Positions 38,998-49,349 of a stretch of DNA of 64,000 bases are shown here, one piece after another. The notes beneath the pieces were generated by a model, which was not told where the DNA came from, made no database searches, and worked only from the letters and a program-made list of their open reading frames with translations. Position 1 is the stretch's first letter; every line of letters starts with the position of its first letter. Origin of the DNA: Chloroflexota bacterium (lineage in GTDB: Bacteria; Chloroflexota; Dehalococcoidia; UBA2979); the NCBI GenBank assembly GCA_002716405.1, contig PBBA01000005.1:42456-106455 (forward strand), written 5' to 3'. The translations under genes and the position numbers were made by a program.

Positions 38998-40710
38998 TCA
39001 GTTTTTTGAAATTTCTTTTAATACTTTTACAACTACAGATTCAGGCACATCACTTCGTATAACAGGTTTCGCAATATCTTCTAATAAAACGAAACGTAAA
39101 TTACCAGATTCGACTTTTTTATCTCGCTTCATAGCTTGAACAATAGCACTTAAATTCATATCAGACATTTCAGTTGGTAATGAAAACAACCGCAATAAAT
39201 CACTATGCATCGCGAGTAATTCATCATCAATCATATCTAAATGTCGTGCAATACGAGCAGCCCCCATCATACCTATCGCGACTGCTTCACCATGAAGATA
39301 TTCAGTATAATTACTGACAGTTTCAATCGCATGACCGATAGTATGGCCATAATTTAATATCATCCGTAAGTTTTCTTCTCGAGGATCACTGGAAACAACA
39401 AGTGCCTTAAGACGCGCGGAACGTGCAGTAAGTTCTGCTAATTGACTAACATCATGTTGTAAAGCATGAATATTTCCCAAGTCTTTTATTTCAGAAAGTA
39501 AATCAGGATCCAGAATAAATCCATGTTTAATTATTTCTGCAAAACCTTCATTAAAGGAACGAGAGGGGAGTGTGGTTAGAGTAGATACATCAGAAATTAC
39601 TGCTTGTGGTTGATAGAATGACCCAACAAGGTTCTTTCCATTAGGTAGATCAACAGCGACTTTTCCTCCAATAGCTGCATCATTCATCGCTAAAACACTT
39701 GTTGGTATTTGTATAAAAGGAATCCCACGTAAATATGTTGATGCCACATAGCCAGCTAAATCTCCTACTACTCCACCACCAACTGCCAAGATTAGATCAC
39801 GCCGTTCAGCATTTTGAGTAATAAGCCAATTATAAATTTCTTCAGCAATTTCAAGTTTTTTAGATTCTTCTCCTGCTGGAAGTATATACGACGACCCTGC
39901 TATACCAGCGTTATCTAATATTTCCACTATCGAAGTCCCATGTAAATCAATAACATTACTATCAGAAATCATAAAAACTCGACGATTTGTTAGATTTAAT
40001 TGGCGTAATCTGTCAGGCAAAAATTTCAATTCCTCAGGACCAATCCAAATAGGATATTTGTGCAAACCTGTGTCCACTATCGCTGATGGTGGAACAGGAA
40101 GTTCAGCTTGAGAAAGTCGTTCTAATCGTCGACTCGAATCAAGAAGTTTCCTTGATTCCGAAGACCAAGCTTTTAAAATACGAGAGACTATTTTTGTAAT
40201 AGCTTCAGATTCAGTGTCAAAATTATTAAAAATATTCTGTACAGGAACCCAAAGATCGGCATGCTGGTAACTATTACGTCTTTCTTTATCAAGTTGATAA
40301 AGACGGGATTCTAAAATCTCAGGTGAATCACCAAGCAGTGGACGGGGAACAGAACGAGGGTTGTTTTTTAAGTGATCAGAAATAGCTTTAGGGGTTGCAT
40401 CAAGAAAACAAATATATCCATTGGCACCAAGGTTAAGTCGATTCTGTGAGGAAAGAAATGCTCCGCCACCTGTAGAAATTACAACAAATTCATTTTCAAC
40501 AGCTTCAGCAATTATATTTTCTTCTATTTTCCTAAAATATTGTTCACCTTTTGAAGTAATTATTTCTGCAGGGTTTGTGCCAGTTTTTTCTTCTATAAGA
40601 AGATCTGTATCAATAAAAGACCAGCCAAGATTAGCTGAGACCATTTCACCAATTGTACTTTTCCCCACACCAGAGAGTCCTATTAAAGAAATTTGCCGAA
40701 TAGAGACCAT
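38998..40710 (-). CDS. aroKB: Bifunctional shikimate kinase / 3-dehydroquinate synthase
   Basis: N-terminal 'IGLSGVGKSTIGEMVS' kinase and C-terminal DHQ synthase ('GGGVVGDLAGYVASTYLRGI', 'NYGHTIGHAIE') in one frame; start chosen at ATG 40710, removing overlap with aroC. Confidence 0.93.
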   Translation of the reverse strand: MVSIRQISLIGLSGVGKSTIGEMVSANLGWSFIDTDLLIEEKTGTNPAEIITSKGEQYFRKIEENIIAEAVENEFVVISTGGGAFLSSQNRLNLGANGYICFLDATPKAISDHLKNNPRSVPRPLLGDSPEILESRLYQLDKERRNSYQHADLWVPVQNIFNNFDTESEAITKIVSRILKAWSSESRKLLDSSRRLERLSQAELPVPPSAIVDTGLHKYPIWIGPEELKFLPDRLRQLNLTNRRVFMISDSNVIDLHGTSIVEILDNAGIAGSSYILPAGEESKKLEIAEEIYNWLITQNAERRDLILAVGGGVVGDLAGYVASTYLRGIPFIQIPTSVLAMNDAAIGGKVAVDLPNGKNLVGSFYQPQAVISDVSTLTTLPSRSFNEGFAEIIKHGFILDPDLLSEIKDLGNIHALQHDVSQLAELTARSARLKALVVSSDPREENLRMILNYGHTIGHAIETVSNYTEYLHGEAVAIGMMGAARIARHLDMIDDELLAMHSDLLRLFSLPTEMSDMNLSAIVQAMKRDKKVESGNLRFVLLEDIAKPVIRSDVPESVVVKVLKEISKN

Positions 40711-40714
40711 ATAT

Positions 40715-41887
40715 TTATCCTCGAGGCCCCACAGTTTCTTGAAAATTTTCAAAATTTTGTGTTAACTCTATGATGCTATCTCCGCCGAATTTTTCTAAAA
40801 CTGAATTAGCAATAACAATCGCAACCATTGCCTCACCTACAACACCACCAGCTGGTACAACACAAACATCAGAGCGTTCATAAAATGATTCAGTTTCTTC
40901 ACCAGAAATCAAATCAGCAGTAGGCATTTTCTGAGGGACCGTAGAGATAGGCTTTAAAAAACCACGAACGATTAGATCTTGACCATTTGTGATTCCTGCT
41001 TCAAGTCCACCCGCTCGATTAGACATACGTTCCCATTTCCTTAATTCCCAAGCAGATTTAGGAAGTATTATATCCATTACTTCTGAGCCTTTTCCAAAAG
41101 AATTATCAATACCTTCACCTATTTCAACTGCTTTGACCGCATTAATGGACATGATTGCTTGAGCAATTAATCCATCCAATTTTAAATCCCAATGGACATG
41201 ACTACCTAAACCCATAGGCAAACCGCTCGCGCGTATTTCAAAAACCCCTCCAAGTGTGTCTAATTCTGTACGTGCAATATCTATTTCCTGAATCATTGCT
41301 TGTTCGACAGCCTTGTCAGCAACTCTAACGGGAGATTTTTCAACGAGGCTCCAATCAATAGATGTCTTTGCTTTAGCAGACACATTTCCAATTGACAGAG
41401 TATGCGATCTTATTTCAATTCCAATAGCTCGAAGAAGTGCACGTGCAACAGATCCAACAGCCACCCTCGCTGCCGTCTCACGTGCACTAGATCGTTCAAG
41501 AATTGGGCGAACATCATCAAAACCATATTTTTGTGTTCCAACCAAATCGGCATGTCCGGGTCGAAGTAATGTTGTTTTTTCTACTACATCATTAATTGGC
41601 TCAACTGACATTCTATTTCGCCAATTCGCATTTTGATGATCTTTATTGGTCATAGCAAGTGCAATTGGTGATCCAATTGATAATCCATGCCTGACGCCTG
41701 AAACAATCTCCGCTCTATCTTGTTCAATTTGCTGTCTTTTACCACGCCCATAGCCACCTTGTCTACGTGATAAATCACTAGCTATTAAGTCTTCAGATAT
41801 CTCTAAACCAGCAGGGATTCCTTCGATAATAGCCGAAAGACCTTTACCGTGGGATTCACCCGCAGTTAGCCAACGAAATTTCGCCAT
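40715..41887 (-). CDS. aroC: Chorismate synthase
   Basis: 'TAGESHGKGLSAIIEGIPAG', 'GRGKRQQIEQDRAEIVSGVRHG', 'RSSARETAARVA'. Confidence 0.96.
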   Translation of the reverse strand: MAKFRWLTAGESHGKGLSAIIEGIPAGLEISEDLIASDLSRRQGGYGRGKRQQIEQDRAEIVSGVRHGLSIGSPIALAMTNKDHQNANWRNRMSVEPINDVVEKTTLLRPGHADLVGTQKYGFDDVRPILERSSARETAARVAVGSVARALLRAIGIEIRSHTLSIGNVSAKAKTSIDWSLVEKSPVRVADKAVEQAMIQEIDIARTELDTLGGVFEIRASGLPMGLGSHVHWDLKLDGLIAQAIMSINAVKAVEIGEGIDNSFGKGSEVMDIILPKSAWELRKWERMSNRAGGLEAGITNGQDLIVRGFLKPISTVPQKMPTADLISGEETESFYERSDVCVVPAGGVVGEAMVAIVIANSVLEKFGGDSIIELTQNFENFQETVGPRG

Positions 41888-41933
41888 TTATCTGTCCTCC
41901 ATAAAAATAGGTTATCTATATTTTGTGTATAGG

Positions 41934-42539
41934 CTAATGAATGAGTGCATCTCTATCGGGATTGATATTCAAATCTTTTTCACCATCCTGAGTTTGCCAC
42001 TCTAAAAGCATGTCTTCTGGATTACCGTAATCCCAATCACTAAGTGCAGCAACAGAACGGGCAACATGAGTAGTCAATAAATTTTGTTGTTTTGTCTCGC
42101 CAGATATAGTCCTATATTCACTACAAACATCAACTTGCACAGCATCAAATTTCACATGAGGAATTTCATACAATAATTTTTCTACCATACGAACAGTAGC
42201 ACGTCTTGCTACTACATACTGATTAGAAAGCTCTTTACGAGAGCCTTCCACCACTTGAACATCAGCGTCAGCCAGTAAGGATACACGAATATATTGTTGA
42301 TTAGCTGCAACTAATGTAACCGAATGTAATGCGCGCCAATCACTAGGAGGCATTCTCCTAGGCGGGCGACTATTGCGCCATTCATCAAATGTTATATCCA
42401 AAAGTTGTAATAATGCTTGATAATCACCAGCAGCAATGACAGAACGCCATTTTCTAGCTGCAAACATTGCTTGCACCACAGCAAAACCAACGACGCCAGC
42501 CATAAGCAAAATTATAATGAACGCTAGTCCAAGTCCCAT
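41934..42539 (-). CDS. Hypothetical membrane-anchored protein
   Basis: 201 aa, one N-terminal TM; between aroE and aroC. Confidence 0.65.
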   Translation of the reverse strand: MGLGLAFIIILLMAGVVGFAVVQAMFAARKWRSVIAAGDYQALLQLLDITFDEWRNSRPPRRMPPSDWRALHSVTLVAANQQYIRVSLLADADVQVVEGSRKELSNQYVVARRATVRMVEKLLYEIPHVKFDAVQVDVCSEYRTISGETKQQNLLTTHVARSVAALSDWDYGNPEDMLLEWQTQDGEKDLNINPDRDALIH

Positions 42540-42596
42540 TTTACGTTCCTGAACCTAAATATAGTTGTATTCTATCGTATCAGTATTCAGATAGTT

Positions 42597-43463
42597 TTAG
42601 TCATAAAACTGGTAATCGAGCTCTTTTTTAACTGCATTAAACATTATTTCAATTGGAGGATTTTTATTAGTCCATAGTTTGAAAGATGCTGCCCCTTGAA
42701 AAACTAGCATCGCCAAACCTCCAATACATTGTGCACCTAACGATTTCCCTATTTTAAGTAGTGGGGTTTCTTCAGGAGTATATACAAGATCAAATATTAC
42801 TTGGGAACTATTCAAAAATTCTTGTGAAATTGGTGAAACAAGTTCATTACCGCTTTTTTCCATACCAAGGGAAGTAGCATTAATAATAATGTCAGCGTTT
42901 GTAAAAAGTGTCCCGTGATCTTTGGTAACTGAATTATTATTCAGCATAGAAATATTGAAGTTCTTTCCTGCATATGATTCAAAAAGTTTTGCTTTACTTT
43001 CTGTGCGATTGATAACAGTGATATTTTTAACTCCTGCATTTTTCATAGCCACCATGACAGCACGGGCGGCTCCACCTGCACCAAAAAGAATAACTGTCTT
43101 ATTTTTCAAATCTATATTTGCGACTTTAAAGGAGTTGTGAATACCTACCACATCTGTATTCGTTCCTGTGAGCACACCATCATGAGATATAATGGTGTTT
43201 ATCGCACCTACTTGTTCACCAATATCATCAACATGGTCAACAAAATTCATTGCATCCAGCTTATGTGGAATTGTGATATTAGCACCACGATAGTCTGAAG
43301 AACGTAACAAATCTATCTTCTGCTTTAATTCTTCTGCATGTGTTTGCCACGTTTCGTAACGCACATTTATGTCCAGATAATCAAAAGCTGCTTGTTGGAA
43401 AACAGGAGAAAGTGAATGAGCTACAGGATCACCTATTAACACAACTTTCTCACTATTAGCCAT
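42597..43463 (-). CDS. aroE: Shikimate dehydrogenase
   Basis: 'IGDPVAHSLSPVFQQAAF', 'NITIPHK', 'GAGGAARAV'. Confidence 0.95.
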   Translation of the reverse strand: MANSEKVVLIGDPVAHSLSPVFQQAAFDYLDINVRYETWQTHAEELKQKIDLLRSSDYRGANITIPHKLDAMNFVDHVDDIGEQVGAINTIISHDGVLTGTNTDVVGIHNSFKVANIDLKNKTVILFGAGGAARAVMVAMKNAGVKNITVINRTESKAKLFESYAGKNFNISMLNNNSVTKDHGTLFTNADIIINATSLGMEKSGNELVSPISQEFLNSSQVIFDLVYTPEETPLLKIGKSLGAQCIGGLAMLVFQGAASFKLWTNKNPPIEIMFNAVKKELDYQFYD

Positions 43464-43483
43464 GGAACGATTCTTTTCCTAAA

Positions 43484-44596
43484 TTAGTACAATGCGCCAC
43501 AACTTGATTCCTTAAATTTGTCGACATTACGTAAATGTCCAGAATAACTGGCACTAAATAGATGTGAACCATCACATTCTGGCGACGCTACAAAGTATAT
43601 ATAATCAGTATCTGCTGGTTTTATAACAGCCTCGATAGCAGCAATCCCAGGATTAGCTATCGGCCCTGGAGGGAGTCCTAGATTCAAATATGTGTTGTAA
43701 GGTGAATCTACTTTCAAATCTTCAAGAGTAAGGTAGGATTTCCACCAGCCATGTTCTCCAACACTCTCTCTATTCGAAACTGCAAATTGAACTGTTGGGT
43801 CTGCTCCCAATAAAATATCCTGTTTTAATCGATTGATAAATACTGAAGCTACAACTGGCATTTCTTCAATTAGCACTACCTCACGTTCAACGATTGAAGC
43901 TAATGTCACAACTTCGTGTAATGTCATACCATTTTCACCAGCCAAAATCATTAATTCTGGAGATACCTGATCTGAAAATGCATCCAACATGGACTTAATT
44001 GCCATTTTAGCTGTAGTACCTTCTCTGAAAGGATAACTAGCAGGAAGTAAGTAACCTAATAATGAGGAGTCATTTGGTTTACTACTAAGCGCGATATGTA
44101 GCCAATCTTGTGATAAGGCATTTTGCCAGTCTTGAATATCAATAATCTCAGCATCATGAAGTATTTGACCAACTTCCATCAATCGCAAACCTTCAGGAAT
44201 TCTAACTAAATCAGAAGTGATCCCACCTTGTCTTAGAAAAAAAATAACTTCTGCAGCTGGCATTCGTTTCTTGAATTGATAGCTACCAGCTTGTAACTCA
44301 GAACCATAATTACCAAATGCCATCAATATTCGAAATCGCGATTCACCTTCTATGACTTCAGCATTTACTAAAATTTGTATAATATCTTCTACATCAGAGC
44401 CTTCTGGAATATTAATCTCAACGGTATCAATAGTTTGATTAAGCGTTTTGGCTCTTAAGGAAAGACCATCAATATTTGCAACAATATTTTCTGGAGTTTC
44501 AGCAAGTGTATTAATTACCCAATAACCTATACCTAGTAAAAAAATACTCATTAATATACATGCGACAATCAACTGGTTACGAGCTACCATTAACAT
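43484..44596 (-). CDS. mltG: Endolytic murein transglycosylase MltG/YceG
   Basis: 'LASIVEREV', 'VFINRLKQDILLGADPTVQFA', 'SPYNTYLNLGLPPGPIANPG'; start set at internal ATG to avoid overlap with ruvX. Confidence 0.92.
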   Translation of the reverse strand: MLMVARNQLIVACILMSIFLLGIGYWVINTLAETPENIVANIDGLSLRAKTLNQTIDTVEINIPEGSDVEDIIQILVNAEVIEGESRFRILMAFGNYGSELQAGSYQFKKRMPAAEVIFFLRQGGITSDLVRIPEGLRLMEVGQILHDAEIIDIQDWQNALSQDWLHIALSSKPNDSSLLGYLLPASYPFREGTTAKMAIKSMLDAFSDQVSPELMILAGENGMTLHEVVTLASIVEREVVLIEEMPVVASVFINRLKQDILLGADPTVQFAVSNRESVGEHGWWKSYLTLEDLKVDSPYNTYLNLGLPPGPIANPGIAAIEAVIKPADTDYIYFVASPECDGSHLFSASYSGHLRNVDKFKESSCGALY

Positions 44597-44597
44597 A

Positions 44598-45020
44598 CTA
44601 TATCTCCGCATCAGTATCGATTTTATCAATTTTGCGTTTTTGCAGAAATTGATTCAATATTAAAGTAGCAGCCAAATCATCGTGACGATGTCGATTGTTT
44701 TTTTGGATATTAGATCGATGTGACAAAACTTCTTCAGTAGTCAAAGTTTCATCTTCATAATAAACAGTAATACCCAGGTCAACTTCTAACTTCGAACCTA
44801 ATTTTCTTGCAATCTTAACTGAATGTCCTTCATCACCACTTGGTAGTAAAGGTAAGCCAACTACAATACCTTGAATATTTTCACGAAGAACTATGGCTCG
44901 GATGGCGGGGAAGGCTACATTAGCGGGAATTATTTCAAGTGGGACCACAATACTTTCTTCAATATTGGAAATTGCAAGTCCAACATGGACAGTTCCTGTG
45001 TCTATTCCAAGCCAGCGCAT
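44598..45020 (-). CDS. ruvX: Holliday junction resolvase-like YqgF/RuvX
   Basis: 'LGIDTGTVHVGLAIS', 'VVGLPLLPSGDEG', 'YEDETLTTEEV'. Confidence 0.93.
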   Translation of the reverse strand: MRWLGIDTGTVHVGLAISNIEESIVVPLEIIPANVAFPAIRAIVLRENIQGIVVGLPLLPSGDEGHSVKIARKLGSKLEVDLGITVYYEDETLTTEEVLSHRSNIQKNNRHRHDDLAATLILNQFLQKRKIDKIDTDAEI

Positions 45021-45029
45021 TTGAGACCT

Positions 45030-47762
45030 CTAAGAACTCTCAAATGAAGAGGTGGCTTTATCACTTAATATTCGATAACACTCTTTCCGTAATGAATCCA
45101 ATGCTTCCTGTATTTGTGATAATTCTTTACCGCCGGCCTGGGCAAATTCAGCTCGCCCCCCCCCGGAACCACCACAAATATTAGCCGCAAATCGAACTAA
45201 AACATCAGCTTTCAAACCATTTTCTATAGCAGTTTTAGACGAAGCTGTCATGAGAAATGGTTTGGAATCTACTTCAGTAGCAATACATACAAATACGTTA
45301 TCTAACTGTGATCGAATTCTATCAACAATTAGTCTTGATGTTTCCACCGAACCGGAATCCAAAAATTCTACAATTATTGAGGTAGAATCACTTTGAGTGG
45401 TCGATTTTACAAGTTCATCTGCGTGGATTTTAGCAATCGTTGTTAAAGTTTCTTCGACACGTTTTCGCTCAGTATTCAGTTGATCTTCTAGTGAATTGAT
45501 TCTTTGTGGTAAATCTTCTATGGGAACTTTAAATTTTTGAACAAGTAAGTCCAGTGTATTCATTCTATTCGTAATCAAAGCTTCAGCTTCTGGTCCTGTA
45601 ACTGCTTCAATACGACGTAATCCTGCGCCAATACTAGATTCAGAAACAATTTGCATACGCCCAATTTGACCAGTCGAATGAATATGTGTTCCACCACAAA
45701 ATTCACTACTGAAACATCCAGCTTCAGTAGAATGACTATGTGGAGTGACACAATATTCTACCACCCTAACTTGATCTTGATACTTGTCTTCAAAAAAAGC
45801 CACTGCACCCCTCTCAATTGCTTCATCATATGGCAGTACAAATGTTGAACCAACAATGTCATCCCGAACTTTTTCATTGACAAGAGCTTGTATAGATTGC
45901 AAATTTTCGTGAGTCGGTGCTTCCGGATGCGTATAATCAAACCTCAGTCGATCAGGACCAACATAAGATCCTGCTTGTTTTACATGTGTACCTAATTCTT
46001 TACGTAAAGCAGAATGTAGCAAATGCGTGGCAGTATGATTACGCATAGCACCCAAACGAAACTCACTATTAACACGAGTTTCTACGTCATTACCTGTAGC
46101 GATATTTCCTTCTAGCATTTGACCAAAATGAACAATTGCATCACCGAATTTTTGAGTATCTTCAACTGAAAATTTTCCAGTGGTGGTGATTATTTCACCA
46201 TGATCGCCTATTTGCCCACCTCCTTCAGGATAGAAGGATGTAGATTCAAGAATAATTTCGGCACGATCACCAGTATTCAATTCTTGAACAATCATTTCAT
46301 CATGCATCAAAATAAGAACATTAGATTGATCAATAATTTTTTCGTATCCCGTAAATTTTGATTTCAACCCTAAAGATGCGTATCGAGCTTGACGATCGCT
46401 TTCATTTTCAGCAAAATTTTCCTCACCTTTTGAACGCTCTCGTTGTGCATCCATTTCATTTGCAAAACCTTTTTCATCAATTGAAAAATTATTGATCTGA
46501 GCAACTTCACGTGTTAATTCAGGAGGTAATCCATGAGTGTCATACAATATAAACATTTCGCGACCAGGGATTTCTTTTTGTGCACTATGGGTTTTCATAA
46601 CATCATTTAAGAGTTCCAATCCAACAGAAAGTGTCTGTTGGAATCTAGATTCTTCAGCAGTGGCAACGCGCAATAAAAATTCTCGTTGCTTTTCTAATTC
46701 AGGGTGATTAGCTGACGAAACAGAAATAGCAGAACCAACTACATCACCAAAAAAAGGCTTAGTGATTCCCATTTGATAACCAAAATACACAGCCCTTCTG
46801 ATGAGACGTCTAAGAACATAACCACGACCCTCATTACTTGGCAATACACCATCTGCTACTAAATAAGCAAATGCACGTGCATGCTCAGTAATAACCCTCA
46901 AGCCATTAGCACTTTGATCGCCTGAATCAGGGCTATAGTGAACCCCCGTAACCTTTTCAGCTGATTTCAAAATAGAACGTAATTCATCAGTTTCATAGGC
47001 ACTACGTACTCCTTGCAAAACTGCTGCTAACCTTTCTAAACCGGCACCGGTATCAATATTCGCTGCAGGAAGATCTTCTCTGGTACCATCTTCATGTTGA
47101 TAGTATGCCATAAATACAAGATTCCAAATTTCTAAAAATCTACCTGTATCCAAGGCTGGATGATCTTTATCTGGGTCATAATTAGAATCTTCAATAACTG
47201 GCGTACCAAAGTCATAATGTAACTCTGAACATGGCCCACATGGCCCACTATCACCAGGGGGCCCCCAATAGTTACCTTGTTCGGCTGTGTATCGTAGAAT
47301 CTTCTCTTCTGGAATACCTTTCTTTTTCCATAAATCGTAAGCTTCATCGTCATCAACATATACAGTGGCCCACAGCCGATTTTTATCAATACCAAGCACT
47401 TCAGTTAGAAATTCCCAAGCCCAATCTATAGATTCACTCTTAAAATAATCTCCGACTGAGAAATTACCTAACATTTCAAATAAAGTAAGGTGGTTTTCAT
47501 CGCCAACTTCCTCAACATCAGTCGTTCGGAAACATCTTTGAATTGAAGTTAAACGAGATGCAGGAGGTGATTCTAACCCCATAAAATATGGCTTAAATTG
47601 AACCATTCCTGCTGTAGTAAATAGTAATGTAGGATCACCATGAGGGACTAATGATGCAGGGGGAATAACACGATGATTTCGTGTTTCGAAAAAATTCAAA
47701 AAAACTTTTCTTAATTCATCAACTTTCAATCGAACACCCCAATTTTTGATAATCTTTACCAA
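45030..47762 (-). CDS. alaS: Alanyl-tRNA synthetase
   Basis: 'FTTAGMVQFKPYFMG', 'HTATHLLHSALR', 'EFCGGTH', C-terminal 'CGGSGGGRAEFAQAGG'. Confidence 0.96.
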   Translation of the reverse strand: MVKIIKNWGVRLKVDELRKVFLNFFETRNHRVIPPASLVPHGDPTLLFTTAGMVQFKPYFMGLESPPASRLTSIQRCFRTTDVEEVGDENHLTLFEMLGNFSVGDYFKSESIDWAWEFLTEVLGIDKNRLWATVYVDDDEAYDLWKKKGIPEEKILRYTAEQGNYWGPPGDSGPCGPCSELHYDFGTPVIEDSNYDPDKDHPALDTGRFLEIWNLVFMAYYQHEDGTREDLPAANIDTGAGLERLAAVLQGVRSAYETDELRSILKSAEKVTGVHYSPDSGDQSANGLRVITEHARAFAYLVADGVLPSNEGRGYVLRRLIRRAVYFGYQMGITKPFFGDVVGSAISVSSANHPELEKQREFLLRVATAEESRFQQTLSVGLELLNDVMKTHSAQKEIPGREMFILYDTHGLPPELTREVAQINNFSIDEKGFANEMDAQRERSKGEENFAENESDRQARYASLGLKSKFTGYEKIIDQSNVLILMHDEMIVQELNTGDRAEIILESTSFYPEGGGQIGDHGEIITTTGKFSVEDTQKFGDAIVHFGQMLEGNIATGNDVETRVNSEFRLGAMRNHTATHLLHSALRKELGTHVKQAGSYVGPDRLRFDYTHPEAPTHENLQSIQALVNEKVRDDIVGSTFVLPYDEAIERGAVAFFEDKYQDQVRVVEYCVTPHSHSTEAGCFSSEFCGGTHIHSTGQIGRMQIVSESSIGAGLRRIEAVTGPEAEALITNRMNTLDLLVQKFKVPIEDLPQRINSLEDQLNTERKRVEETLTTIAKIHADELVKSTTQSDSTSIIVEFLDSGSVETSRLIVDRIRSQLDNVFVCIATEVDSKPFLMTASSKTAIENGLKADVLVRFAANICGGSGGGRAEFAQAGGKELSQIQEALDSLRKECYRILSDKATSSFESS

Positions 47763-47804
47763 TAAATATCAATTTTTTACAGGTTTATCAGATATCTTGT
47801 ACAT

Positions 47805-47819
47805 CTAGCGTAACGCTAG
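47805..47819. repeat. Short inverted repeat in alaS-glmU divergent promoter region
   Basis: CTAGCG-TAA-CGCTAG. Confidence 0.45.
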
Positions 47820-47945
47820 GGTAGAATGCACTATAAGAAGCAGTCAATGATAGGATATCCCTTTTTTGAATGTTAGTGAAAAATTAGGCTACATGGTATA
47901 GCCAAGTATCACCAACATATACAATACAAGAGAAAGATTAATATT

Positions 47946-49313
47946 GTGACTGAAAGTAATATTCATACTACTAACGATTGGGCTGCAATTGCATTGGCTG
48001 CAGGTAGTGGTAGTAGAATGTCATCAAAGTTACCTAAAGTCCTTCATCAAATAGCAGGTATACCTATTATTTGTCATGTACTAGATGCACTCGACCAAGT
48101 AGATATCAATAAAGTGATACTAGTAACAAACCCAGAAAATAATAATATACTAAGTGAGATCAAACCTGAAATACCCTGTGTAATTCAAAATACACCACTT
48201 GGAACAGGAAATGCTGTTTCAGTGGCTTATGAAATAGTAGGCAGTTTTAAAAATACAATAATAATTAATGGTGACCTTCCTCTTATAACTAAAGAAACAA
48301 TTCAGAATTTAATGAAACAACATTCAGATTCCAATAATACGATTACACTCGCAAGCACAATAATTGATAATCCGCAAGGGTATGGTCGATTAAAAAAAGA
48401 AAATGAAACAGTCACAGAAATAGTAGAACAAAGTGAACTATCAGAAGAAAATGAAAAGCTAAGTGAGGTTAATGTAGGAATTTACGCTGTAAAAACGGAA
48501 TGGTTAAATGATGCCTTGGCATCTTTAAAACCTCATGACAACGGTGAGTATTTTTTCACTGATATAATCGATATAGCAACACGGCAAAAAATAGCTATCC
48601 ATACATATGAATTGAATGATCCAAATGAAGCAGTGCAAGTTAATAATCGTATCGAGCTCGCAAACGCTGAACAGATAATGCAAAACAATATACGTGAACA
48701 AATTATGTTGAATGGCACTACTATGGTGGACCCTCGTTCAACCTTTATTGACAAAAACGTGGTTATTGGACAAGACACTATACTAGAACCTGGCGTTCAT
48801 CTATCTGGAAACACAGAAATCGGCTTTGGGTGCCATATCGGCCCTAATGCCAATATCGTTAATACAAAAATAGGCGATAATGTTAAAATAGGAGCATCCA
48901 CAATCGAAATGTCTGTCATTGGAAATAATGTATCAATCGGACCTTATTGCCATCTCCGAGAAGGAAGTAAGATTGCAGACGAAGTTAATTTAGGAAATTA
49001 CGTAGAAATCAAACATTCTACTATTGGTAGGCATACAAAGATTGGACATTTTACATATATCGGTGATTCAATTGTAGGTGAACTGGTAAATATAGGTGCA
49101 GGGACTATTACTGCTAATTTTGATGGGAAAGAAAAACATCAAACGGTTATCGAAGACGGATCATTTATTGGAGTGAATTCTGTCTTAATTGCACCTGTAA
49201 GAGTTGGAAGAAAATCAAAAACTGGAGCTGGAACTATAGTCACAAAAGACGTACCACCAGAATCTTTAGTAGTTGGAGCTCCTGGTCGGATACGATCAGG
49301 GAAAGGGGAATAA
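47946..49313 (+). CDS. glmU: UDP-GlcNAc pyrophosphorylase / GlcN-1-P acetyltransferase
   Basis: 'ALAAGSGSRMSSKLPKVLHQIAG' and left-handed beta-helix repeats. Confidence 0.95.
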   Translation: MTESNIHTTNDWAAIALAAGSGSRMSSKLPKVLHQIAGIPIICHVLDALDQVDINKVILVTNPENNNILSEIKPEIPCVIQNTPLGTGNAVSVAYEIVGSFKNTIIINGDLPLITKETIQNLMKQHSDSNNTITLASTIIDNPQGYGRLKKENETVTEIVEQSELSEENEKLSEVNVGIYAVKTEWLNDALASLKPHDNGEYFFTDIIDIATRQKIAIHTYELNDPNEAVQVNNRIELANAEQIMQNNIREQIMLNGTTMVDPRSTFIDKNVVIGQDTILEPGVHLSGNTEIGFGCHIGPNANIVNTKIGDNVKIGASTIEMSVIGNNVSIGPYCHLREGSKIADEVNLGNYVEIKHSTIGRHTKIGHFTYIGDSIVGELVNIGAGTITANFDGKEKHQTVIEDGSFIGVNSVLIAPVRVGRKSKTGAGTIVTKDVPPESLVVGAPGRIRSGKGE

Positions 49314-49349
49314 CTGGTATCAATAGAATATATTGATACTCGATAACTT

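Noticed and set aside
44596-44629. 32-nt overlap of mltG and ruvX
   Set aside because: Most likely an over-extended start in the ORF track; an internal ATG (MLMVARNQ) removes the overlap.
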